Positions 44,145-53,285 are shown, counted from the first letter of the stretch. The stretch is DNA of 64,000 bases from Parabacteroides sp. PM6-13 (GCF_029892605.1 NZ_JARXWF010000015.1:1-64000); one strand, 5' to 3'. Numbers and translations are program-made. Notes: generated by a model from the sequence alone, not told the origin.

Positions 44145-46055
44145 GATGTTTTTGAATTTTCCCCAATGCGGATCATTTTTATAAGTCTCGATAGAGACTG
44201 ATGGTACATATAATTTGCAAACGTCATAATCGATATCCCAAAGCTCATAAACAGAGCAAGGAGATTCGTTGCCGATTGTTATTTTCTTTAGGTTAGAGCA
44301 ACCCCAGAAGCAATCTTTCTCTATTGTTGTGATATTTTTTGACAGATAGATTTCGGATAAACTTTCACAACACAAAAATGCTCCTTCACCGATTGAAGTG
44401 ACCGAATCTCCAAGAGAGGCTTTTGTTAAGTATTTATTGTAGGCAAATAGATATTTGCTAATCGATGATATCGAGTTAGGAATACGAATGCTTTGTATTC
44501 CACATAGAGAGAAGGCTCCTGTTCTAATCTGCGAAACTGATTCAGGAATGATTATCTTGCTTAAATATTCACATCCCCAAAAGGCAAAACGATTAATACT
44601 CTTTACCGTATTCGGAATACGGTATGTCCCCCCTACACATCTTGCAGAACAAATCAAAGTATTCTTCTTTTTGTCAAATAATACGCCATTCCTTGACGCA
44701 TAGTGTTCATTATCTTTATCGACAGAAATAGCATATAACAAAGGAGAGATTGGACGCTTACTAACTATTTTCACAAAAGAGGCAGGCAAATGGATATCCA
44801 CAAGCATTTCAATATCTTCAACATCCTCGATCTCAGTAAATTTCCCTTCAAGGACTGAAAAATTAAAACTCTTTATGCCTTCACAAACGACTATCTTTTT
44901 TACTCCTTTAAGTAATTGCCGCCATTTCTTCATACATCCTCTCACATTCATCATACCCTTTCCTCCCAAGTAGAGGGCACTTTCTTTTTTCTGCCAAGAA
45001 AATGTGTTGATTGTTCCGCTTGTTTCTATTTGGATATAGCAAGGTTGTGTCACATCGGTGACAGGTAAAACATTTTTTAGACACTCCCAACGCTGATCTT
45101 TCCTGTAGGTCTCTATAAACTCAGAATGAACAAACAATGTACAAGCATAAGTGTTAATCCCTAAGGCCTTAAAATTTTCATAAGAGAATTTATTAGGAAT
45201 TACTATTTTCTTTAGGCTATGACAACCCCAAAAACAGTCATTAAACACCTTTTGGATATTTTTCGAGATATAGACTTCGGAGAGATTTTCACAATCCTTA
45301 AACGCATTCCATCCTATTGAAGTTACAGAATCGGGAATGTAAATATTATTCAAATTCAGACATTCTTCAAAAGCGCTGAATCCTATCCCTGTTATTGTTA
45401 TTGGAAGATGAATTTTCTTTAGATTATGACAGCCCTGAAAAGCAAAATCAGCAATATAACGCATACCTTCTGAGATATATACCTCCTCTAATTTACAACA
45501 TCCGCTAAAAGCATAAATATCCGCCCAAACCACTGATTCAGGTATGAATAGTTTTGTTAAATTAGAACAGCAACTAAAGGCACAACTTCCAATCGAAGTT
45601 ACTGTATCTGGGATGTGGTATGTTCCTTGTAGTTGATTTGAACAGCAAACTATGTGTGTTTTATTTTTGTTAAATAGTACATTATCTTCTACTGTATAAT
45701 GATTATTATCTTTATGTACAGATACAGATTGTAGTCTACTGCAATCTGTGAGATTTAGTTTTTCTACTGAAGCTGGTAGGTAAAGTTCTTCTAATCCGTG
45801 AAAATTATTTTGTACTGTATCAATGCCAAGAACCCCTTCTCCAATAACAAGTTTTCTTACACCTATACTTATTTTATCCCATATATCTATATATCCTCTG
45901 CTTGTCAGCAATCCTTTCCCATCCAAATACAAGATATCTTTATCCTCTCTTCGCCAGGAGAATGCGCCAAATGTGCCACTTCCGTTCATATACAGAATAC
46001 CTTTTTCTCTCCACCAATGGTATGTGGCGGTAGTATCCTTTGTTTCCGTTCGCAT
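44106..46055 (-). CDS. BspA-type leucine-rich repeat protein with internal duplication
   Basis: 649 residues with no signal peptide. LRR_5-type units of about 23 residues recur (IPDTVTSIGSCAFSCCSNL, IPESVVWADIYAFSGCCKL, IPNTVKSINRFAFWGCEYL). The protein has two similar halves: each begins with a W...ILYL.GKG module (FSWRREDKDILYLDGKGLL at about 33-51 and FSWQKKESALYLGGKGMMN near 360) and ends with a YACTLFV/YDVCKLYV plus IETY(K/R) capping segment. BspA-like proteins usually bind host or partner proteins at the surface; the lack of a signal makes this one look intracellular or exported by another route. It follows the 188-residue gene by 33 bases. Confidence 0.8.
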   Translation of the reverse strand: MRTETKDTTATYHWWREKGILYMNGSGTFGAFSWRREDKDILYLDGKGLLTSRGYIDIWDKISIGVRKLVIGEGVLGIDTVQNNFHGLEELYLPASVEKLNLTDCSRLQSVSVHKDNNHYTVEDNVLFNKNKTHIVCCSNQLQGTYHIPDTVTSIGSCAFSCCSNLTKLFIPESVVWADIYAFSGCCKLEEVYISEGMRYIADFAFQGCHNLKKIHLPITITGIGFSAFEECLNLNNIYIPDSVTSIGWNAFKDCENLSEVYISKNIQKVFNDCFWGCHSLKKIVIPNKFSYENFKALGINTYACTLFVHSEFIETYRKDQRWECLKNVLPVTDVTQPCYIQIETSGTINTFSWQKKESALYLGGKGMMNVRGCMKKWRQLLKGVKKIVVCEGIKSFNFSVLEGKFTEIEDVEDIEMLVDIHLPASFVKIVSKRPISPLLYAISVDKDNEHYASRNGVLFDKKKNTLICSARCVGGTYRIPNTVKSINRFAFWGCEYLSKIIIPESVSQIRTGAFSLCGIQSIRIPNSISSISKYLFAYNKYLTKASLGDSVTSIGEGAFLCCESLSEIYLSKNITTIEKDCFWGCSNLKKITIGNESPCSVYELWDIDYDVCKLYVPSVSIETYKNDPHWGKFKNILPIRNKSKVKLS

Positions 46056-46088
46056 TAATTCAATAGGTGTCTTATGCCTTCGCGATAG

Positions 46089-46655
46089 TTACTCCACTTT
46101 TATGACTGTCATTGCCGTAATACCAGATATCTTTCCGGCAATGAGATCTCCTATATTTTCATTATTCCGCATCACATTGTAAATATACAAAGGACGATCT
46201 CGTAGGAAGATCTCAATCTCAACGCTATCGCCAATTTGCAATTTGGAATTTATGCTTTCAACAACTGTGAAGAGCCATTCTTCTTGATGTTCCACTACAA
46301 CCACTCGTCCAGGTGAATATTCAAAACGTACCTTCTCTCCCTTTTTCAACGTTCTACTCCTAATCATTTCATTACGGCGAATGTATTTTGACGATATGAT
46401 TGGTTCTGATATATGTTGCAAAAGCATATCCCAATCATCAAAGCCAATGTAGTTCGCTATAATATCTAACGTACTCAGGCGAGGAGTCTGGACACCATCC
46501 TTAATAAAACCGAGCAAACGTTTAAGCGTATTGGAACTGACGCTTTCTTTCAATGTGTCCGCTATTTCTCTGGATATATTCTCACAATCAGAAGGGTATC
46601 TGATTTTCTTCCCATACTTATTCTCTAACAGGTTGACTATATAAGGTGACAGCAT
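46089..46655 (-). CDS. Uncharacterised protein paired with the BspA-type gene
   Basis: 188 residues, not recognised. The N-terminal part (residues 1-80: ENISREIADTLKESVSSNTL, RLLGFIKDG, LDIIANYIGFDDWDMLL) is helical and reads like a helix-turn-helix or adaptor domain. The C-terminal 100 residues are basic and beta-rich (KGEKVRFEYSPGRVVVVEH). No signal or membrane segment. It probably forms a two-gene unit with the LRR gene downstream, for which it could be a regulator. Confidence 0.6.
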   Translation of the reverse strand: MLSPYIVNLLENKYGKKIRYPSDCENISREIADTLKESVSSNTLKRLLGFIKDGVQTPRLSTLDIIANYIGFDDWDMLLQHISEPIISSKYIRRNEMIRSRTLKKGEKVRFEYSPGRVVVVEHQEEWLFTVVESINSKLQIGDSVEIEIFLRDRPLYIYNVMRNNENIGDLIAGKISGITAMTVIKVE

Positions 46656-46761
46656 ATCGTTTTTTTACAAACGTACAATAAAAAAGCATACTATTCCCCC
46701 GTAGTGGACAAAATAGATACGATTAGACGTTGATCCATAGAATAATCTTGCCGTTTCTTTC

Positions 46762-47292
46762 TCAAATTATTCCCTCTTCTCTCAACTCTTTATAGGTGGG
46801 GATTCCTCCGCCTTGTATCTCAAACGGGACTATTCCATTTAATACGTTATTGTCGAATCTGAAGTTTTTGAACTCTAACAAGATCAGGTCCTTTTCCTTT
46901 TGATACTCCTTAACCCATACCGTTCCGCTATAATCCAATGGATCGATTTCAGAGGGATATAGGATCGGCAACGGAAACTTCCCGTAACGAAGACAAGCAA
47001 GATCCGATTTGCTATGATCACACAAGATGTCTCCCGTTTTCAAATCTTTATAGATCGACCAATTGAAAGACATCTCCTTTACCATATCTTCCTCTATTAG
47101 GTAGAGATCAAAATACAAGGTTAAAATATCATACTCCAGACCAGCGCTACATGAGGCTCCACTTCCCTTTATCTCTGTTGCGTTCAATTCGATATCAAAA
47201 GGATTACCCCTGAGCAGAGCATTTTTGACCAGTTTCTCACAAGATACGAAGAATACTGCACTAAACAAGATAAAGATAATACTCTTTTTCAT
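46762..47292 (-). CDS. Hypothetical lipoprotein
   Basis: 176 residues with a lipoprotein signal (MKKSIIFILFSAVFFVSC). The mature part is beta-rich with no motif I recognise. It starts three bases after the beta-barrel-like gene, so the two should be one operon and could act together at the outer membrane. Confidence 0.6.
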   Translation of the reverse strand: MKKSIIFILFSAVFFVSCEKLVKNALLRGNPFDIELNATEIKGSGASCSAGLEYDILTLYFDLYLIEEDMVKEMSFNWSIYKDLKTGDILCDHSKSDLACLRYGKFPLPILYPSEIDPLDYSGTVWVKEYQKEKDLILLEFKNFRFDNNVLNGIVPFEIQGGGIPTYKELREEGII

Positions 47293-47295
47293 ACC

Positions 47296-47859
47296 TTAAA
47301 ATCTATAGCCAATTGAAATCAATCCATCGAAAATTGAACCAGGTCCCGTTGTCGCCCAAATGCCTTTCTCAAAAGCACCCACAACTCCACCAGTCACATA
47401 CTCCTCCGGTGTAGGCATGCTACTTACAAATTTCAATCCGAGGTTCGCATCGATAGACCAACGCTCGTTTTTGCCCCAAAATAGTTGATAACCAGCAGCC
47501 ACACCGGCACCGAAACTGGTGAACGATTGCGTTTGTTCTTCCCATTCTCCATAGCTGTAATCGTGCTTAAAGAAACCCGCTACCACTTTAGCCTGTGCAT
47601 AAAATCCTTCAGGAGCATTTTTCTTAAAATAAAACCGGGCGATAGGAGCTACCTGAACACCGGGATAACTCGCATAATACAAGGTAGTAATAGCCCCGTA
47701 GGTTAACTTTTCATTGTGCACTCTTTCATACTTCACTCTTAACCCATTCCAAATTCTGAAGGGAGAGACCGAGACAATGTTTTTTTGATCATCACTTTGT
47801 GCATACCCATTCAACACCGTTGCACACACCAATACAATAACACAAATGACTTTTTTCAT
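47296..47859 (-). CDS. Small outer-membrane beta-barrel-like protein
   Basis: 187 residues from the ATG of MKKVICVIVLVCATVLNGYAQ, which is a cleavable signal peptide; the frame is open further upstream but without a signal. Alternating aromatic/polar strands (LTYGAITTLYYASYP, EGFYAQAKVVAGFF, GLISIGYRF with terminal Phe) fit an outer-membrane barrel. The lipoprotein gene follows directly. Function unknown. Confidence 0.65.
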   Translation of the reverse strand: MKKVICVIVLVCATVLNGYAQSDDQKNIVSVSPFRIWNGLRVKYERVHNEKLTYGAITTLYYASYPGVQVAPIARFYFKKNAPEGFYAQAKVVAGFFKHDYSYGEWEEQTQSFTSFGAGVAAGYQLFWGKNERWSIDANLGLKFVSSMPTPEEYVTGGVVGAFEKGIWATTGPGSIFDGLISIGYRF

Positions 47860-48051
47860 AACTTTTCTTTTTATTTGCTGTTTATAATTTGATAAATATT
47901 CTCTTTGTTCTCTTGCGACTGCAAATATAAACAACTCATTACGAATATGTTAAATCCATTTTGTCCAATACATCCATTCCGTCCATAGCAGGGTGGGGAA
48001 AGGAAGATAGTCTATACATCTAATTAGGTGGGAAGATTGTGCTCAGAATTG

Positions 48052-48087
48052 AAAAACGGCAGACTTCAACTATGAAAAAGCCTGCCG
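48052..48087 (-). terminator. Terminator after the Fic gene
   Basis: On the minus strand CGGCAGGCTT pairs with AAGTCTGCCG, followed by five T. It lies about 50 bases past the Fic stop codon. Confidence 0.7.
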
Positions 48088-48139
48088 CCGGTTATGATGT
48101 TTGTAGAATTCCAGATTATTGTAGCTATTACTTGTAATC

Positions 48140-49180
48140 TTACTTCATAGCGTAGTTTGTACCCCTTCCGCTTCCATGTTTTTCTATTAATCCTTTTTCA
48201 ACCAGCTCTGAAAGAATCCGCTTTACCGTTGGATTTGGTATTGAAAGTCTTTCGGCAATATCCCCAGATTTACTTCCTGGATGATTTGATATAATTGTTA
48301 TGATTGCCTTTTCTCTTGGCGAAAGTTGTGACTCTGTTCCACTTTGTTCCAATTTTATCATCAATTGTGTTTGAATATTTTTTAATGCATCAAGGAAGAA
48401 GAATACCCAATCCGTAATATCTTCATTCGGTCTTTGAGTCTGACAACTCCGTAAGACTCTGTAATACTCTGTCTTGCGACTTTCTATTTCGTGTTCAAAA
48501 CTAACATACTGAATCCAACTATAACTGTTTTTCATCAACAGAAGGGTAGATAACAGACGGCTCAATCGCCCATTGCCATCCTGAAAGGGGTGGATACTCA
48601 GAAACTCATACGTGAAAACAGCACTTTTAATCAAAGCGTGAACCTCCTTTTCTGTATTATACCAAACAATTAATTTTCTGATTGCATCTTCAGTTGCATA
48701 TCCCGCTTCAGAGGTTTGAAAAATGATTTGCTTTTCGCCATTAGGAAATGTAGCTTCAACAGCATTGTTATGAATCTTGTAATTTCCTTTATGCCAATCA
48801 TCCTTTTTGCTGTATCGCATCAGGATGTTATGCAGGTTTTTTAAATCATTTTCTGAAATGGTAATCTCAGCATACGATTCCGAAATTGTATCAAGCGTTT
48901 CAAAATACCCTACTACTTCTTGGGAATCACGATCTTCCAGTTTTGTTATGTCTATTTCTTGTAGTAAAACATTGATTTCTTCATCGCTCATTTTAGAGCC
49001 TTCAATTCTTGTCGAGGCACCAACGCTTCTAACAGTCGCAATACTTTTTAGTTGTTTGAGGCTTTGACCCTCCTTCCTCTCAATTGCACTCCATTGTGAG
49101 TCAAAACGGTCGATTTGGCTGATTAGATTAATTAGTTTCCAATCAATATTGAGTTTGAAGTCATATACATTATTTTCCAT
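48140..49180 (-). CDS. Class II Fic-domain AMP-transferase with winged-helix tail
   Basis: 346 residues. The Fic catalytic motif HPFQDGNGR is intact at residues 197-205. The inhibitory motif STRIEG (residues 56-61, [S/T]xxxE[G/N]) lies N-terminal to it, which marks class II Fic proteins held inactive by their own helix. The C-terminal 60 residues (SPREKAIITIISNHPGSKSG, NPTVKRILSELVEKGLI) form a winged-helix DNA-binding domain. Fic enzymes usually transfer AMP to a hydroxyl of a target protein. Repeated GATACG sites upstream suggest that the protein controls its own gene. It has its own terminator and no antitoxin gene beside it. Confidence 0.9.
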   Translation of the reverse strand: MENNVYDFKLNIDWKLINLISQIDRFDSQWSAIERKEGQSLKQLKSIATVRSVGASTRIEGSKMSDEEINVLLQEIDITKLEDRDSQEVVGYFETLDTISESYAEITISENDLKNLHNILMRYSKKDDWHKGNYKIHNNAVEATFPNGEKQIIFQTSEAGYATEDAIRKLIVWYNTEKEVHALIKSAVFTYEFLSIHPFQDGNGRLSRLLSTLLLMKNSYSWIQYVSFEHEIESRKTEYYRVLRSCQTQRPNEDITDWVFFFLDALKNIQTQLMIKLEQSGTESQLSPREKAIITIISNHPGSKSGDIAERLSIPNPTVKRILSELVEKGLIEKHGSGRGTNYAMK

Positions 49181-49193
49181 ATTCTCTTTTTAT

Positions 49194-49298
49194 GATACGT
49201 TTCGATACGCAAATATACAAATATAATACGAATAAACACATGTTTCGTGATACGATTCGATACGTATTTATTCGATTGTGATACGATAATCCGATACT
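49194..49298. promoter_or_regulatory. GATACG repeat operator region of the Fic gene
   Basis: GATACGTTTCGATACG (49194-49209) and GATACGATTCGATACG (49249-49264) differ at one base; a weaker third copy lies at 49280-49298. Between the first two, two TATATTTG -7-like boxes occur on the minus strand (49210-49217 and 49218-49225). The layout looks like an autoregulated promoter with paired operators. Confidence 0.6.
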
Positions 49299-49394
49299 GC
49301 TCCGTTTTATGAAATTGTAGTTAATATACTAAATACAAGACAAATCACTCAAATATACATATGTAAGATTCTGTGACGACATAGTGTTGGCTAA

Positions 49395-49654
49395 TACTTC
49401 ACTTGTTAGCCACCTCCGAAAAAAGTAGCCCTCACCCGTTTAGCACGCTGGTATAATGTTATCGAAGAGTCAGGCTTTGAGCATTTGGAACAGTGATGCG
49501 CTCTGTGCAAGCACACTACAAAGCCATATTAAACTTCTTTGATAGAAGAGCAACCAATGCCTCGGCTGAATCCTTTAATGCCAAGATCAAAGCTTTTAGG
49601 TCTGTGCTTAGGGGAGTAAACCATATCCCATATTTTTTATTTAGACTCAAATAA
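49395..49654 (+). mobile_element. Decayed 3' end of an ISL3/ISAon1-like transposase
   Basis: Two overlapping frames encode the C-terminal end of a DDE transposase: ALTRLARWYNVIEESGFEH, then after a frameshift near 49484 KAILNFFDRRATNASAESFN, KIKAFRSVLRGV and NHIPYFLFRLK followed by a stop. The (D)RRATNASAESFNAKIK stretch is characteristic of ISL3/ISAon1-type elements of Bacteroidetes. The rest of the element and its ends are gone. A run of nine G (49657-49665) follows. Confidence 0.75.
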
Positions 49655-49705
49655 TAGGGGGGGGGATCCGCGCGCGCCGCCCGCTTTACGCGGATTTAGA
49701 CACAC

Positions 49706-49733
49706 AAAAAAAGCCGCTCATCGAGCGGCTTTC
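49706..49733 (-). terminator. Terminator downstream of tRNA-Lys
   Basis: AAAGCCGCTC pairs with GAGCGGCTTT around a three-base loop; on the minus strand it follows tRNA-Lys and ends in a T run. Confidence 0.85.
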
Positions 49734-49737
49734 ATGG

Positions 49738-49810
49738 TGATTTGCCTGGGGTTCGAACCCAGGACCCCATCCTTAAAAGGGATGTGCTCTACCTGCTGAG
49801 CTAGCAAATC
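49738..49810 (-). tRNA. tRNA-Lys (anticodon TTT)
   Basis: 73-base cloverleaf on the minus strand. The acceptor is GATTTGC/GCAAATC, anticodon stem CATCC/GGATG with loop CTTTTAA (anticodon TTT), T arm GGGTTCGAACCCC. CCA is not encoded. The AT-rich accessory stretch lies on its 3' side. Confidence 0.94.
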
Positions 49811-49886
49811 TCCGGATGCGTTATGTTGTGAACGCGGGTGCAAAGGTAGGAGTATTTTTTTATTCTGCAAGTTTTTGCACGGTTTT

Positions 49887-51032
49887 TTATTCTGTTTTTT
49901 TTATTTCTTCTTCCTCGTCGGGCTCCGGAGTGACTATTTTGGCGTACTCTTCGCCCTCCATTAGGATGAATCGCCGGTAATAAGAGAGGCATAGGGTGGT
50001 GAGGGGTAATGCGACAATAAACCCAATAAATCCTAATAGGGTTCCCCATATAGAGAGGGATAATAGGATGAATGCCGGATTGAGTCCCATCGCCTGCCCC
50101 ATGATCTTCGGGACAAGAATCAGGTCCTGTATCACCTGCACAATGCCCAACACCAACAAAGAGAGGCCAAAGATAAGCCAGAAGCTCTGACCGGTCTCAG
50201 CCGACCGGAGAAGGCTAAGCAGTATCATGGGAATAATACCGATCGTTTGCAGGTAAGGAATCAGGTTAAGCAGCCCGATAAAAAGCCCTAACGTCACCCC
50301 CAGGGGGAAGTTGATGATCCGGAATCCGATAGCCAATAACACGCCTACGCAGAGTGCCACGAGGGATTGCCCGCGGAAGTAGCGGTTCATGCTATATTTC
50401 ACATCATCTGCCAGCCCTTCCACAAAGGGACGGTATTTGTCGGGCACCAACAGTCGCCAGCTATTGGCAATCTTCTCGTAATCCAACAGGATAAAGATGA
50501 AATAGAGCAATATCACAAAAATAATGGTGATACTAAACAGGACGGAGAAGGTATTGGATAATAGGTACCAGAGCTTCGGTGCCAACTGTTTGATCGCGTT
50601 CAGGATGTTATCCCGACTCAACAGAGTCATCCATTCATCGATATTGATATGCTCCTGGAGATAGTGTAGCCAGGCCTCCGGAATAAACGGAATGGTTCGC
50701 CCCTCCAGGTTGTAATTACGAAAAAGCTCCAAGGTCTTCTCTGTCTCTTGAGCAATAGAGGGCACCACCAAGACCGTCAACAACGCCAATAATCCCGCCA
50801 TCAGGAGAAGCACCACGGCGATCGACAGGATCCGGCTTTTGAAACGCAGCTTATATTGGATAAACTTCACGATGGGTTGTAATAGATAGGCAAAAAGCCA
50901 GGCCACCAGAAAAGGCAACAGGGCATTCTTCAATACGGACAACAGATAGATCACAGCACCTATAATAACAAGACTAAAGACGATGCGTACTACCCGGTCG
51001 AATGTGTAGGGTTTGTTGAATATTGGATTCAT
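49887..51032 (-). CDS. AI-2E family transporter (PerM/YdiK-type)
   Basis: 381 residues with about seven or eight transmembrane helices in two groups (residues 12-100 and 150-360). The FLVAWLFAYLLQPIVKFI segment and the C-terminal GLNPAFILLSLSIWGTLLGFIG are family signatures. Members export signals or ions; substrate here is not evident. No neighbours suggest one. Confidence 0.88.
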   Translation of the reverse strand: MNPIFNKPYTFDRVVRIVFSLVIIGAVIYLLSVLKNALLPFLVAWLFAYLLQPIVKFIQYKLRFKSRILSIAVVLLLMAGLLALLTVLVVPSIAQETEKTLELFRNYNLEGRTIPFIPEAWLHYLQEHINIDEWMTLLSRDNILNAIKQLAPKLWYLLSNTFSVLFSITIIFVILLYFIFILLDYEKIANSWRLLVPDKYRPFVEGLADDVKYSMNRYFRGQSLVALCVGVLLAIGFRIINFPLGVTLGLFIGLLNLIPYLQTIGIIPMILLSLLRSAETGQSFWLIFGLSLLVLGIVQVIQDLILVPKIMGQAMGLNPAFILLSLSIWGTLLGFIGFIVALPLTTLCLSYYRRFILMEGEEYAKIVTPEPDEEEEIKKTE

Positions 51033-51091
51033 ATATTATTTCACTATCTTCGCTTTTGACAAAGATAAAATAAAGTGGAAAAGAAACACTC

Positions 51092-52564
51092 ATGCGAAAG
51101 AAAATTATTACACTCTCCTATCTGATTCTCTCTTTCTCCGCGCTGGTCGCACAAACGCCTTTGCCTATTCGCCAATTATTGCAGGCCGATTATATGCAGG
51201 GCGCCTCTTTTTCGTTGAAAGCGGTAGAGGTAAAAACAGGCACCACGCTCTATCAATACGAAGAAGAGCGTGAGCTTATTCCGGCTTCGGTGATGAAGCT
51301 CGTAACGACTGCCACTGCCCTGGAACTATTGGGTGAAGAATACCGCTTCCCGACTTCGCTTTCATACGACGGTGAGCTGCGTGATGGCATCCTCCATGGT
51401 AATCTATACATCGAAGGAAGTGGTGACCCCACGCTGGGATCCACCCATTTCTCTTCCGACCGCACTCGCTTCACCGCCGATCAGCTCGCCTTCCTCTCCC
51501 CTTGGGTGGAGGCTATCCGCCAGGCCGGGATACGTGAGATCCGTGGCGCGGTGGTGGCCGACGAGAGCTATTTCGACCTGGAGGGTATATCGCCCAGGTG
51601 GCTTTGGGAAGATCTGGGCAACTACTACGGAGCGGGCAGCTACGGCCTGAATGTGTTCGACAACCTCTTTTACCTCACGCTATCGACGGGAAACGTCGGG
51701 AGCCGCGCCACGGTTCTCTCAGAGGAGCCGGTCATGCATCTACATTATCGGAACGCATTGACCGCGGCAGCCATCACGACCGACAGCGCGTTTATACAAG
51801 GAGCGCCCTTCTCGCAGGAGCGTTCGCTGACGGGCCTATTACCCGCCAACCGTTCGCGTTATGTCCTGAAAGGCGACATACCCGATCCGCCCCATTTTCT
51901 GGCACAGCTGTTCGCCGACCGCCTTCGAGGAGAGGGCATCACCATAAGCGAAGCGGCCTCCTCCTGGCGGCTACTCACCCAATCCGGTCGATGGAATGGG
52001 CAAAAACGGACACCGCTGACCACCACCTACTCCCCGATGTTGCGGGAAATCATCCGGGTTATAAACCACAGAAGCCATAATCTCTACGCCGATGCTTGCC
52101 TGAAAGCCGTAGGGGTATCGGACAGCTCCCACCAACCCCGCTCCTCTTTTGAAAAGGGGATCCACCGCACCCAACAGTTCCTCCGGGAAAAAGGGATCGA
52201 CGACCACGCCTTATGGATGCACGACGGAAGCGGGCTCTCGCCCTTCGATAAGCTCTCCGCCACGTTTCTGACCGACCTGCTCTGTTATATGGCCACCCAA
52301 TCGCCCGTGTCCGACACCTATATCCACTCCCTACCCACCGCCGGACGGGAAGGAAGCGTCGCCAATTTCCTGCGCGGCACTCCCTTAGAAAACAAAACAC
52401 GCCTAAAAAGCGGCAGTATGAGTCGCGTCAAAGCCTATGCCGGCTACATACAAAAAGATGGCAAACAATATGCCATCGCCCTCTTTGTCAACAACTACAG
52501 CTGCGAAGGTCGCGACATGACCCGCGCTTTAGAAAAGATGTTGGTGGGGTTGTTTGCTTTTTGA
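51092..52564 (+). CDS. dacB: D-alanyl-D-alanine carboxypeptidase/endopeptidase (PBP4, DacB)
   Basis: 490 residues with a signal peptide (first 20 residues). Active-site motifs of the peptidase S13 family: SVMK (Ser66, Lys69), SHN (328-330) and KSG (439-441, in place of the more common KTG). It trims or cuts cross-linked peptides of peptidoglycan in the periplasm. It is divergent from the AI-2E gene. Confidence 0.93.
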   Translation: MRKKIITLSYLILSFSALVAQTPLPIRQLLQADYMQGASFSLKAVEVKTGTTLYQYEEERELIPASVMKLVTTATALELLGEEYRFPTSLSYDGELRDGILHGNLYIEGSGDPTLGSTHFSSDRTRFTADQLAFLSPWVEAIRQAGIREIRGAVVADESYFDLEGISPRWLWEDLGNYYGAGSYGLNVFDNLFYLTLSTGNVGSRATVLSEEPVMHLHYRNALTAAAITTDSAFIQGAPFSQERSLTGLLPANRSRYVLKGDIPDPPHFLAQLFADRLRGEGITISEAASSWRLLTQSGRWNGQKRTPLTTTYSPMLREIIRVINHRSHNLYADACLKAVGVSDSSHQPRSSFEKGIHRTQQFLREKGIDDHALWMHDGSGLSPFDKLSATFLTDLLCYMATQSPVSDTYIHSLPTAGREGSVANFLRGTPLENKTRLKSGSMSRVKAYAGYIQKDGKQYAIALFVNNYSCEGRDMTRALEKMLVGLFAF

Positions 52565-52606
52565 GGGGGAAGGGGGGAGGAGACTTCTTTAGGTTTGGGA
52601 AGATTT

Positions 52607-52998
52607 GAAAGGAGAAAGGGGAAAGGGGAAAGGAGAAAGGGGAAAGGGCGTCTTCAGATATTGTAAGGTTGGAATATACTGAAGTCCGGAAGGACTTATA
52701 CTTGGATAACCCCGTGCAAGCCGTTAAGGCGAAGCTCGGGGTTGATAGTGTCGTAGGAATGAGCTCCGTAGGGGCTCAACAGTTGACCTCCTACGGAGCT
52801 CATTATATATATATATTACGTCGACCCCGAGCTTCGCCTTAACGGCTTGCACGGGGTTATCCAGGTTGAAGCCCTTTCGGGCTTTCTAATACCTTCCCAT
52901 CCCCTCCGATTTGAAGAAAAAGCCCGATACCATCTGTGCCAACCTTTCCTATATCCTATTTCCTTTCTCCCTTCTCCCTTCTCCTTCCACTTTCCTCC
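52607..52998. repeat. Composite nested inverted repeat
   Basis: A purine tract (52607-52648) and a matching pyrimidine tract (52957-52998) enclose three sets of inverted repeats. The outer arms, 43 bases each at 52703-52745 and 52821-52863, differ by one base. Inside, 15-base perfect arms lie at 52758-52772 and 52790-52804. At each edge is a small hairpin (AAGTCC/GGACTT at 52682-52697, AAGCCC/GGGCTT at 52869-52884). It contains no gene and looks like a REP doublet or a MITE-like element that could form a cruciform. Confidence 0.75.
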
Positions 52999-53128
52999 TA
53001 CATGAAGATCCGCATCCATCAGAGTAATCATATTAAATCAAACCAATCACATCCGGAAAATCCCAAAATCAGCGTATTGCTCCCTTCGGAAGCGAACGTT
53101 GTTTCCTGGTTCAAGACGTATTATCATT

Positions 53129-53285
53129 TTGCTTTACGCTTCGCTAAGCGATTTACAAATTGTCAAAATCGACCGACTATTTTTCCGAAAACGTAGGGGT
53201 TTTTAAAATTAGTCCCGCGAGTAACACTTTTTAACGTATCATATTGTAAAGCAAAATGGCGATTTTGCTTACATTTTGTATTTTA
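53129..53285 (+). promoter_or_regulatory. Conserved block copy B and leader of the FecR-SusCD operon
   Basis: 53129-53158 repeats a unit seen at 20815-20844. 53155-53285 matches 160-290, with 41 identical bases at 53219-53259 and a conserved hairpin at 53246-53272. It lies 60-190 bases before the FecR start, so it probably holds the promoter or leader of the PUL. An ATG at 53256 opens a frame through to FecR but would add 30 residues absent from FecR proteins. Confidence 0.55.
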
